In this document: positions 1 through 6,735 of the stretch, piece by piece
How the letters are laid out: every line of letters starts with the position of its first letter
Numbering within the stretch: the first letter of the stretch is position 1
Origin: UBA6772 sp963933205
GTDB taxonomy: Bacteria; Bacteroidota; Bacteroidia; Flavobacteriales; UBA7430
Direction: 5' to 3'
Assembly: GCA_963933205.1 (NCBI GenBank)
Contig: CAWVTK010000030.1
Coordinates: forward strand, 1-16,561
Length of the DNA: 16,561 bases
Translations under genes and position numbers: made by a program
The notes under the pieces: model-generated
What the model was told of the DNA's origin: nothing
Databases searched by the model: none
The model's input: only the letters and a program-made list of their open reading frames with translations

Positions 1-2
1 AT

Positions 3-554
3 TTTAATGAATGTAAAGAATTTTTTTCAAAAAAAAAATCGGGAGTAGACAAAGTGACTGATGATGAAATTTATAAAATGCGACAAAGACGTTCAGATGT
101 TGGTTTATGTTGTTTTTCAAAAACTAATTCTAATATACAAATGTGGTCTCATTATGCAGATAAACATCAAGGGTTTTGTCTTCAATTTGATTCTAACTTT
201 TATCCATTTAATAAAAAGCGTGAAGTCATCTATAAAGAAAAAATCCCAATGGTTAGTATAGACGAAATTTTAAAAAAAAACAGTGACGAAATTTTAAATA
301 ATTTTTATTTTTATAAATCTATACTCTGGTTTAAAGAACATGAATTAAGACTAATAAATAAAGAACCAAACAAAAGCTATGGCTATTCTGTTCAATCTTT
401 GAAAGCGATATACTTTGGATTAAGAACCAAACAAATAGATATCGATTTAATTAGCACCATAATTGAATCGAAAAATATGACAGTAAAATTATATAATATG
501 GAAAAAACAAATAACACTTTCGATATAAAACCAAAAGAATTTTTTATTAAATAG
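3..554 (+). CDS. DUF2971-type protein, 5'-truncated by window edge
   Basis: This is the C-terminal part of a protein resembling the DUF2971 family, whose function is not established. Characteristic segments are LCCFSK, MWSHYADKHQGFCLQFD and, further on, WFKEHELRL followed by LKAIYFGLR. A GTG at 54 could be taken as a start, but the frame stays open to base 3, reading FNECKEFFSKKKSGVD just before it. The real start therefore lies outside the window, and 183 codons are visible. The gene ends in TAG at 552-554. It is markedly more AT-rich than the rest of the window and uses many AAA, AAT and TTT codons, which hints at horizontal acquisition. It points away from the B12 operon and has no obvious link to it. 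Seen: the open frame and motifs. Inferred: the family and the transfer. Confidence 0.75.
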   Translation, partial: FNECKEFFSKKKSGVDKVTDDEIYKMRQRRSDVGLCCFSKTNSNIQMWSHYADKHQGFCLQFDSNFYPFNKKREVIYKEKIPMVSIDEILKKNSDEILNNFYFYKSILWFKEHELRLINKEPNKSYGYSVQSLKAIYFGLRTKQIDIDLISTIIESKNMTVKLYNMEKTNNTFDIKPKEFFIK

Positions 555-931
555 TAACTGAAGTTCAATATAAATTGTGTTAACTATTTGTGAAGTCTAA
601 AAAGAAATAATTTACCTTTAAACAGCTTTTAAAAAAAATTACTGATACGATAACATACGTTAAATTAAAAACCATCGTAAGAACCAGCAAACGAAACAAT
701 TAATTAAAAAAAAGTGAATATTAAGTTAAATTTATAAAAGTACATGCCACGGCATCGAATAGGATTTATTACTTAGTTTTTGACTATTTAAAGTAGTGTT
801 TTAAAATTTACTATTTTTTTTAATTAAAAAAACAAACTGTTTAAAAAATGAGATAGACTTAATAGACAAACACTTACCATTCTAACTATCGGAGTAAATC
901 AAACTAAAAATCACGTTAGCGAATCGAATAC
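555..931. other. AT-rich intergenic region without a recognisable gene
   Basis: These 377 bases separate the end of the DUF2971-type gene from the end of btuD; both genes terminate here, converging. The sequence is very AT-rich and contains an A/T-only palindrome at 815-832 (seven T, AATT, seven A). I see no convincing open frame, RNA gene or GC-rich terminator stem. Confidence 0.6.
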
Positions 932-1711
932 TTAAACCTCACGAATTTCAAATCGACCTTTATCCGAATTCCATGTTCCGAAAGGAGTGTTTAACATCGT
1001 GTTGAGTGCGGTACCGTTTTTAAGTTCCTTGGTTGCTAAAACATGAAACGTAGCATTTTCATCGATCCAAAAAATGCGATCGGCAATTTGCAAGGCAGTA
1101 CTCCAATCGTGGGTACTCATTAGTACAGATTTCCCCGCTTCGCTACTTAGTTTTTTAAGTAAAACCGAAAGTTCCATGGTATGAGCTAAATCTAAAAAAG
1201 CGGTGGGTTCGTCTAGTAAAACTACATCGGTTTGCTGTGCCAAAGCTCTTGCTAGAAGTACACGCTGTCGTTCTCCGTCGCTTAAACTGTGCATCCATCT
1301 GTTGGCATGTTGCCAGGCTCCAAGCATGCTTAAACTCTCCTTAACGATGGCATGATCTGCCTCACTCAAATTTGCATTCCACGAAAGGTATGGATAACGC
1401 CCTGTGGCAACCACTTCTAGTGCTTTCATGTTCACATCGCTTAAAGAATCGGTTAATACAATAGCCATTTCTCGAGCTCTTGCTTCAGCACAAAGTTCGT
1501 TTAAAGGCTTTCCTTTTAAAAAAACACCTCCGCCTAGGCTTGGTAATATGCCCATTAAGGTTTTTAGTAAGGTCGATTTTCCTTTGCCGTTGGCGCCTAA
1601 CAAACAAATTAATTCGCCTTCAAACAAATCAAAAGAAACCTCTTTTAACACAGGCTTTTGCGCATAACCCACGGTAAGTTTACGTACTTTTAAATGTGTT
1701 TTTTTATCCAA
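932..1711 (-). CDS. btuD: BtuD-like ABC transporter ATP-binding protein
   Basis: This is the ATPase of the B12 importer, of the FecE/FepC/BtuD type; it would sit on the cytoplasmic face of the BtuC dimer. In its 259 residues I see Walker A GANGKGKST (39-47), signature LSDGERQRV (143-151), Walker B VVLLDEP (163-169) and the switch His201 in STHDW. The usual Q-loop glutamine is not present: the stretch reads AIVLTD (83-88). I recall similar VLTD/VLTE variants in other bacteroidotal members of the family. The start is TTG at 1709-1711, overlapping the permease stop by 8 bp (1704-1711). An in-frame stop at 1724-1726 rules out an earlier ATG or GTG, and the next Met lies beyond Walker A. It is the last gene of the operon. 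Substrate assignment rests on the upstream cobalamin riboswitch and BtuB/BtuG-like partners; alone it could be a siderophore or heme ATPase. Confidence 0.88.
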   Translation of the reverse strand: MDKKTHLKVRKLTVGYAQKPVLKEVSFDLFEGELICLLGANGKGKSTLLKTLMGILPSLGGGVFLKGKPLNELCAEARAREMAIVLTDSLSDVNMKALEVVATGRYPYLSWNANLSEADHAIVKESLSMLGAWQHANRWMHSLSDGERQRVLLARALAQQTDVVLLDEPTAFLDLAHTMELSVLLKKLSSEAGKSVLMSTHDWSTALQIADRIFWIDENATFHVLATKELKNGTALNTMLNTPFGTWNSDKGRFEIREV

Positions 1712-2696
1712 TACGATTCTTTTTTAACAAAAAATAAATAACAAAAGGAGCTCCAAAAAGAGAGGTTATGCTGTTTATAGGCAAAACAAAATCGTAGCCT
1801 GGCACCTGGGCAATCATGTCGCAAAGCAAGGCAATACAAGCACCTGTAAGTGCCACTAAGGGTATGGTTATTTTATGATCGGACTCTTCTGCACCCAAGC
1901 GCACCAAATGAGGTACAGCCATACCAACAAAGGCGATGGGACCGCAATACGCCGTAACCCAAGCCACTAAAACACCTACCAAACATAATATTTCTCTGCG
2001 AATAGATTTTAAAGACACGCCCAAACTTTGTGCATAGGATTCGCCCAACAAAAGGCTGTTTAAAGCTTTTGAGCGCGAATAGGCGAAAGCCAATCCTAAA
2101 AGCAAAACGGGCAACATAAGCTTCAGGTCCGTCCATTGGGTTTTTGCAAAAGAGCCCATGCCCCAAAGCACAAAACTTTGTAAATCTTGTGCGCTAGAAA
2201 AATACTGCAAAACCCCCACTAAAGCACCTGTAAGATAAGAGACCATTAAACCCAAAATTAACAAACTTACCGAAGATCGGAATCTTTTAGCAGCCCATAT
2301 CATAAGAAGTAAAACCAAAAAAGAACCCAAACTAGCAGCCAAAGGAACCGACAATAAAAAGCTTCCGGAAAAAAACAGAAGCACCAAAGCCACGCCTAAA
2401 CTAGCACCCGAGCTAATACCTAAAACATAAGGTCCGGCTAAAGGATTTCTAAAAAAACTTTGCATTAACAAACCCGAAACGGCCAAAGATGCTCCGGCAA
2501 TGCAAGCCGTTAAAGCTTTTGGTATTCTGTACTCCAATAAAATAGTTTCGTAAGAAGCATGCGAAAACCCCTGTCCACTTAGGTAGTCTATAAACTCGAA
2601 AATGGAAATGCGAACACTGCCTAGGAGTACATCGCAAATAAAAAGCGAAACTAAAAGCAGTACTAAAAACACAATTCTAAAAAAGACTTTATTCAT
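1704..2696 (-). CDS. btuC: BtuC-like FecCD-family permease
   Basis: This is the inner-membrane permease of a type II importer of the FecCD/BtuC family, forming a homodimeric channel for cobalamin together with BtuD. It is almost entirely hydrophobic, with about ten predicted membrane segments. The family motif GPIAFVGMAVPHLVRLG lies in the C-terminal third, near the coupling region, and a second conserved stretch is PLAGPYVLGISSGASLG. The frame is open up to 2720, but I choose the ATG at 2694-2696 (MNKVFFRIVF). It starts directly before the first membrane helix, gives 330 residues, and overlaps the btuF stop by 8 bp (ATGAATAA on the minus strand), the same overlap length as at the next junction. 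The longer start would add eight polar residues inside btuF. Sequence alone does not separate B12 from siderophore permeases; the operon does. Confidence 0.9.
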   Translation of the reverse strand: MNKVFFRIVFLVLLLVSLFICDVLLGSVRISIFEFIDYLSGQGFSHASYETILLEYRIPKALTACIAGASLAVSGLLMQSFFRNPLAGPYVLGISSGASLGVALVLLFFSGSFLLSVPLAASLGSFLVLLLMIWAAKRFRSSVSLLILGLMVSYLTGALVGVLQYFSSAQDLQSFVLWGMGSFAKTQWTDLKLMLPVLLLGLAFAYSRSKALNSLLLGESYAQSLGVSLKSIRREILCLVGVLVAWVTAYCGPIAFVGMAVPHLVRLGAEESDHKITIPLVALTGACIALLCDMIAQVPGYDFVLPINSITSLFGAPFVIYFLLKKNRIG

Positions 2697-3801
2697 TTGC
2701 CAGTGGTTTGTAATATACAAGCTTGTAGTTGGGCATTAATTCTGGATGAAAAATAGCAATTAAATCGGCTAAAACGTCATCTACATGCAACAAACCCGAT
2801 TCCCAATAATCGTTGCCACCATAATTATTGATGCGTGCGTTGTTATTGTATACCTGTTTGTTTTTAAATGCCCCAAACAAACCCATGTCAGGTAAAGTTT
2901 TCAAAACCTCCTGATAGGAAGAAAAAGCACCGGCATTTATCCAGTAATCGCAATCGAAGGCCTTATGGTAAACCACCTCCCAATCGTATGGAGTACTGTT
3001 TAATTTGGCATCGTACTCCCAAGGATAATAAGCCCCGGCATCGCTAATAAAATGAGCGGAATAACTCAAGCCACCCGGCAAATGCCACTGCTCATTAAAA
3101 GGCATGTTTATAAGTACTTTTGGTCGATTTTTTACCTGTAAAGCTTTGGCTTTTAAACGCTCATAAGAGGTTTTAATTTGAGTAAAGAGCGAATCTGCTT
3201 CTGTTTCTTTGTTAAAAAAACAAGCAAAAAATTTAATCCATTCGGCGCGTCCTAAAGGGCTTTCCTCTAAATATTCGTAGGAATAAGCAAAGCAAGTGTT
3301 CGGATATTTGGTTTCGAAGGCAGTACTCTTTCCTTGCCATCCAAAGCTATAAACCAAATCTACTTGAGCCAAAAGTAAAGCCTCATGGTTTAATTTATCC
3401 AAGCTACCAACCTCTGCAATCTCTCTATCCTCAAAGGCTTTTCTAATAGTTGGAGCATGTATATACTCCTTTGCATCTACCGCCATTAAGGTGTTTTCTA
3501 ATCCTAAATCGTGAATGTATGCAGCATAAACGGAAGACAAAGAAGCCAGTCTTTTAATAGGTGTTTGCACAAAACCCTCTTTCGACTCATTGGTTAAATA
3601 ATACCGGTGTAAGGTGTCTTTTCTATCCGATGAAAAAACCAACAATTCTTGATATCCTTCAAAATAGTTTACGGCAAAACCTTTCGCATAATCGAGTTCT
3701 AATCGAGCCAAAGGTTTTGAATTCGCAATGGTTTTCTCTGTTTTAACTGGAGAACAAGCACAAAAACAGAGGCTAAAAACAAAAGCTATAGCAGTTCTCA
3801 T
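2689..3801 (-). CDS. btuF: BtuF-like periplasmic cobalamin-binding lipoprotein
   Basis: This is the substrate-binding component of the importer, of the class III helical-backbone type related to BtuF/FepB. The N-terminus, ending LCFCAC, is a lipoprotein signal with the acylated Cys at residue 16. The next residues (SPVKTEK) lack the acidic cluster associated with surface export of Bacteroidota lipoproteins, so retention in the periplasm is likely. Family-like segments are RLASLSSVYAAYIHDLGLE, corresponding to the first lobe, and VDLVYSFGWQG, where such proteins have 'pDlVl'. At 370 residues it is longer than E. coli BtuF, as is common in this phylum. The ATG at 3799-3801 overlaps the upstream TGA by 4 bp, pointing to translational coupling. 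Cobalamin is inferred from the riboswitch and neighbours; iron-chelate binding is the alternative. Confidence 0.82.
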   Translation of the reverse strand: MRTAIAFVFSLCFCACSPVKTEKTIANSKPLARLELDYAKGFAVNYFEGYQELLVFSSDRKDTLHRYYLTNESKEGFVQTPIKRLASLSSVYAAYIHDLGLENTLMAVDAKEYIHAPTIRKAFEDREIAEVGSLDKLNHEALLLAQVDLVYSFGWQGKSTAFETKYPNTCFAYSYEYLEESPLGRAEWIKFFACFFNKETEADSLFTQIKTSYERLKAKALQVKNRPKVLINMPFNEQWHLPGGLSYSAHFISDAGAYYPWEYDAKLNSTPYDWEVVYHKAFDCDYWINAGAFSSYQEVLKTLPDMGLFGAFKNKQVYNNNARINNYGGNDYWESGLLHVDDVLADLIAIFHPELMPNYKLVYYKPLANE

Positions 3802-4802
3802 TCGCTAATAAAATCAAATTCTGAAGGAATAATCCCAACTTTCAACTCCTTAATTAAGCTCGATTCTTTGCTGTAAACCCAAACGGTTCCTTGCTGTACA
3901 TAATTTATTGCATCGGCTATGTAAATACGATCTTGATGAACCGAAAGACCGTAAAACAATCTATTGTTGGACGGTATCATCGGAATACTAGTGATTTGGT
4001 CGGTAAACTCGTTGATGTGCCAAACCCCATTTGAGAGAAAATACACATCACTCCCGGAAGCGGAAACTACTAAATTAGTTGGATACTCCTCCACAAAATC
4101 GTAGCTGTAAATTGGGGCAAAAGTAAAGGCATCTAAGCACTGTACTTTCCCAACTCCATTAGCTTCACCACAAAGCCACAAGCGATTAAAAACATCTTTG
4201 CTAAGCGATGAAACGTTGAAATCTACAGTATAAGCCTCTTCCGCTTCATCTGTTTCGGTATTTACAAGCCAAATACTGTTGCTGGATTTGTTAAGAGCGT
4301 AAACGCGGTTGTCTATTTGAAACAGCTCTTCTAGCCAACCAGCACACTCTATAAAGCTTGAAATTTCGTAGTTTTCTAAATCCAATACAGCTATTTTATT
4401 GGCGTACAAATCGCTTACATAGGCTTTGGTTTGGCTTACCACATGAAGGTAGCGAGGAGAGGTAAAACCAGAGATTGTTTCGAGCAACTCAAAGGTATTC
4501 TTATCAATTACCTCAATACGTCCGGAATTATTTAACACCAAAAAAGCGGTGTTTTCATTTAAGGTAATCGACTGCAATACATCGCCCAAAGGGCGCTGAT
4601 TAACCTCTTCAAAAACACGGTTTTGCACTTGTTCGTTTTCGAGATCATAAAAGCTTAAAGAGGCATTTCCCCATTGAAAATTTCCCTCGTTAGCGATGAG
4701 GATTCCTCGGCTTAAAAAATAGGCTTCCGAAGAATTTTCTTCAGGCTTATCGCAAGCAGAAAAGACCAGTAAAAAACAGGTACTTAAGATTACATATTTC
4801 AT
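3798..4802 (-). CDS. btuG: BtuG-like beta-propeller surface lipoprotein (YncE/DUF5074 type)
   Basis: The 334 residues begin with a lipoprotein signal ending VFSAC (Cys17). The rest consists of repeated four-stranded blade units, for example AYVSDLYANKIAVLDLENYE and VYALNKSSNSIWLVNTETD, as in YncE/DUF5074 seven-bladed propellers. In Bacteroides the propeller lipoprotein BtuG caps BtuB at the cell surface and binds B12 very tightly; size, fold and operon position here match that role. After Cys17 come D-K-P-E-E-N, an acidic run similar to the lipoprotein export signal described in this phylum, which supports surface exposure. The gene overlaps its neighbours by 4 bp on both sides (4799-4802 and 3798-3801). 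Seen: lipobox, repeats, context. Known: BtuG biology. Inferred: that this homologue binds cobalamin. A general YncE-like protein is the alternative. Confidence 0.75.
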   Translation of the reverse strand: MKYVILSTCFLLVFSACDKPEENSSEAYFLSRGILIANEGNFQWGNASLSFYDLENEQVQNRVFEEVNQRPLGDVLQSITLNENTAFLVLNNSGRIEVIDKNTFELLETISGFTSPRYLHVVSQTKAYVSDLYANKIAVLDLENYEISSFIECAGWLEELFQIDNRVYALNKSSNSIWLVNTETDEAEEAYTVDFNVSSLSKDVFNRLWLCGEANGVGKVQCLDAFTFAPIYSYDFVEEYPTNLVVSASGSDVYFLSNGVWHINEFTDQITSIPMIPSNNRLFYGLSVHQDRIYIADAINYVQQGTVWVYSKESSLIKELKVGIIPSEFDFISE

Positions 4803-5755
4803 TGCTTTACACTAATTTTTTTATGCATCGTTTGGCCTAAGATTTCGTATTGTAAAACATACACACCAGTACTCAGGTTTAATTCAGCTAAATTTAAAGA
4901 GCTGCTGTTTTTAAAAACATAAGATTTGCCTAAGTTATCGAACAATTTAATAGAAGCTACTGTATGCTTAGATTTAATGTGTAAGGTTCCTGAAACAGAA
5001 ATAGGATTCGGAAAAACCAACTCCTCTTTGTGCTCAGAAATAGACAAAGGATTTTGATGAAGTACTCCAATAGCATCAATATCAAAACCACCCGAACTAA
5101 AAGGCGTTGGCCAAGGATCGTTTATGGGATGGTTGTTTACATCGTAAGACGCATAAAGCGGATCTATGCTTCCAACTACATCAACAATACGAATGTGGCT
5201 TATGGCATTTACATTTAGGCTCTCAATGCCCAGCAAATCGTCTAAATTAAAAGGTGTGCCCCATTGCGCCGGATACTTGCCTGCTAAATTGTGAATATTT
5301 TCTGTTTGCAATAAGCCAAAAGCTCCCAATTGCAGATCTGATGGGCTAAGTGAATGCGAATCAAATCGGTGAAAATTAATGCCGTCTGAGCTTACCTCAA
5401 CAAAGGCTAGTTCTAAAAAATAATCGTCAAAGCCATTTTCAAAAACCGCAAAGTCGAAACCTGTTCCGTTGTAAATAGTGTTTTCAAATTCAAAAGTCGC
5501 GCTTCCTCCATCGCCCAAGCTTAAAACAGCAGGATCTGGACTGCCAAAACAATCCTCCACACTACCAAAATCAACTTTTCCTAAGACCGTGTCTGCACAA
5601 TTAACCCATCCTCTTTGCACCGAACCTCTTTCTGCCCAAGCACTAATCAAAGGAGAGTCCATAGAAATAGCAATGCAGCCTTCTGCACCAAGAGCTGGAG
5701 CAAACTGTGCCATAACCGAATGGCTCAGTAAAAAGAATACAACTACAATTTTCAT
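4799..5755 (-). CDS. T9SS-sorted extracellular protein of unknown function in the B12 operon
   Basis: I do not recognise a named family with known function. Numbering from the ATG at 5753-5755 (318 residues): signal peptide 1-17 ending VMAQ, a globular part around 25-232, and a type A T9SS sorting domain from about 247 (FPNP) to the end, with STGVYVLQYE and a basic KKISVKQ tail. The globular part has motifs seen in surface proteins with a jelly-roll look: GDGGSATFEF (81-90), FDFAVFENGF (100-109), FVEVSSDGINFHRF (118-131), ISHIRIVDV (185-193) and GGFDIDAIGVLH (222-233). Two Asp-rich turns suggest possible calcium binding. A GTG three codons upstream (5764) gives a poorer signal peptide, so I prefer the ATG. 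The stop overlaps the btuG-like start by 4 bp, tying the two together. A role in corrinoid capture outside the cell is inference from position only. Confidence 0.8.
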   Translation of the reverse strand: MKIVVVFFLLSHSVMAQFAPALGAEGCIAISMDSPLISAWAERGSVQRGWVNCADTVLGKVDFGSVEDCFGSPDPAVLSLGDGGSATFEFENTIYNGTGFDFAVFENGFDDYFLELAFVEVSSDGINFHRFDSHSLSPSDLQLGAFGLLQTENIHNLAGKYPAQWGTPFNLDDLLGIESLNVNAISHIRIVDVVGSIDPLYASYDVNNHPINDPWPTPFSSGGFDIDAIGVLHQNPLSISEHKEELVFPNPISVSGTLHIKSKHTVASIKLFDNLGKSYVFKNSSSLNLAELNLSTGVYVLQYEILGQTMHKKISVKQ

Positions 5756-5789
5756 ACAATGCACTTTAGTTTTATAAATCGATTATAAT

Positions 5790-6695
5790 TTATAGTTTGA
5801 TGATTTTTTGAACAGAAGCGCCCATTTTCACAAAATAGACACCTGGCTTAAAATCGCTTACAGAAACTGTGTTCCCTTGTGCTACAAAAGTATCGATCAT
5901 CAATTTTCCCGATAAATCGTAAATAGACAGAGGTCCTGTAACAGAACTTCTAAACTCGTTTTTTACTGGGTTTGGATAAATGGAAAGCACATTGGAATCT
6001 TGTTCTACAAGTGCTAAATCGTTTACGCTTAAATCGTCCATGCAAAAGTAAGCGGGAGTATTCATGCCCCATTCGCCCATATCAGAGGAGCTTAAATTAA
6101 AACGAATTGAGCTAACATTTCCTAAAGGAGTTAAATCTAGCCAAGCCCAATCGTTTAGAATATAATCTTGAGAATTGTCACTAAAACGAAAATCTGCTAA
6201 GTAAAACTCTAGGGTATCTACCACCACAAGATCGAGCATACCAATTACAGAAACCATAAACCAATCTTCGTCATCTCCAAACTCGCCTCCAAACTTTTTA
6301 GCGTAGGCATCGCCATTGTGCATAGACTCTGAAGCATAAGTACTGTTGGTAATGTAAAAACCATCTAAGGTTTTTACATCAAAAGAAATATATGCATCGG
6401 GATACACAAGGGCAAAATTAGTTCCACTATAGGCTTCTCCTGTACTTACGCCATATTGGTTGCCCCATCCTGCTGTTGTATCGTCTTGTACGTTAGAAAT
6501 GGAAAAACCAGACCAAGAACCCCAATCGCTGTCGTAGGTATTGTTAAAACTAAAACCTTCTTCAGTATAGCCTCCACTTAAATCAGAACCGTTCCAAAAC
6601 CCAGTAGAATCTAAGGCTACCGCATCAAAATTAACTTCTTGAGCTACGCTTGTTAAACCTAGTAAGGCTGCAGTAAAAAATAATGTAATCCTCAT
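5790..6695 (-). CDS. DUF4465 protein with T9SS sorting domain, candidate surface corrinoid-associated protein
   Basis: The 301 residues comprise a signal peptide (1-19, ending SVAQ), a DUF4465 domain (about 30-225) and a type A T9SS sorting domain (about 237-301: IYPNP, FKPGVYFVK, VQKIIKL). The DUF4465 assignment rests on FWNGSD (33-38), FSFNNTYDSDWGSWSGFSIS (48-67), FYITNSTYASESMHNGDAYA (113-132), FYLADFRFSDNS (164-175) and WGMNTPAYFCMDDL (209-222). The domain is rich in Trp, Tyr, Asp and Asn, as in carbohydrate- or ligand-binding beta sandwiches. It follows btuB by 40 bases and precedes another T9SS cargo gene by 34, under the same riboswitch. In Bacteroides a second surface B12-binding lipoprotein, BtuH, is linked to such loci; whether it shares this domain I cannot check here. 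Export by T9SS is well supported; cobalamin binding is a hypothesis. Confidence 0.85.
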   Translation of the reverse strand: MRITLFFTAALLGLTSVAQEVNFDAVALDSTGFWNGSDLSGGYTEEGFSFNNTYDSDWGSWSGFSISNVQDDTTAGWGNQYGVSTGEAYSGTNFALVYPDAYISFDVKTLDGFYITNSTYASESMHNGDAYAKKFGGEFGDDEDWFMVSVIGMLDLVVVDTLEFYLADFRFSDNSQDYILNDWAWLDLTPLGNVSSIRFNLSSSDMGEWGMNTPAYFCMDDLSVNDLALVEQDSNVLSIYPNPVKNEFRSSVTGPLSIYDLSGKLMIDTFVAQGNTVSVSDFKPGVYFVKMGASVQKIIKL

Positions 6696-6704
6696 AATTG
6701 TGTT

Positions 6705-6724
6705 GTTTATTAGTGTTTATTAGT
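6705..6724. repeat. Two tandem copies of a 10-bp unit between btuB and the DUF4465 gene
   Basis: GTTTATTAGT occurs twice head to tail (6705-6714 and 6715-6724), filling half of the 40-base gap between the btuB stop and the next start. On the transcribed strand it reads ACTAATAAAC twice. It may be a replication-slippage product or affect translation of the DUF4465 gene. No function can be assigned. Confidence 0.6.
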
Positions 6725-6735
6725 GTTGATATTTG

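Noticed and set aside
54..56. GTG as start of the DUF2971-type gene
   Set aside because: The frame continues open to base 3 with plausible protein sequence, so the gene is cut by the window edge.
815..832. A/T palindrome as a terminator or operator
   Set aside because: Such runs are expected by chance in this AT-rich stretch; there is no GC stem.
1404..1677. Overlapping + strand open frames inside the ATPase gene
   Set aside because: The minus strand has all ABC ATPase motifs; these are shadows.
5773..5794. TATAAAT/ATTTATA inverted repeat before the second T9SS gene
   Set aside because: It is A/T only in its arms and overlaps the stop codon of the DUF4465 gene; likely chance.
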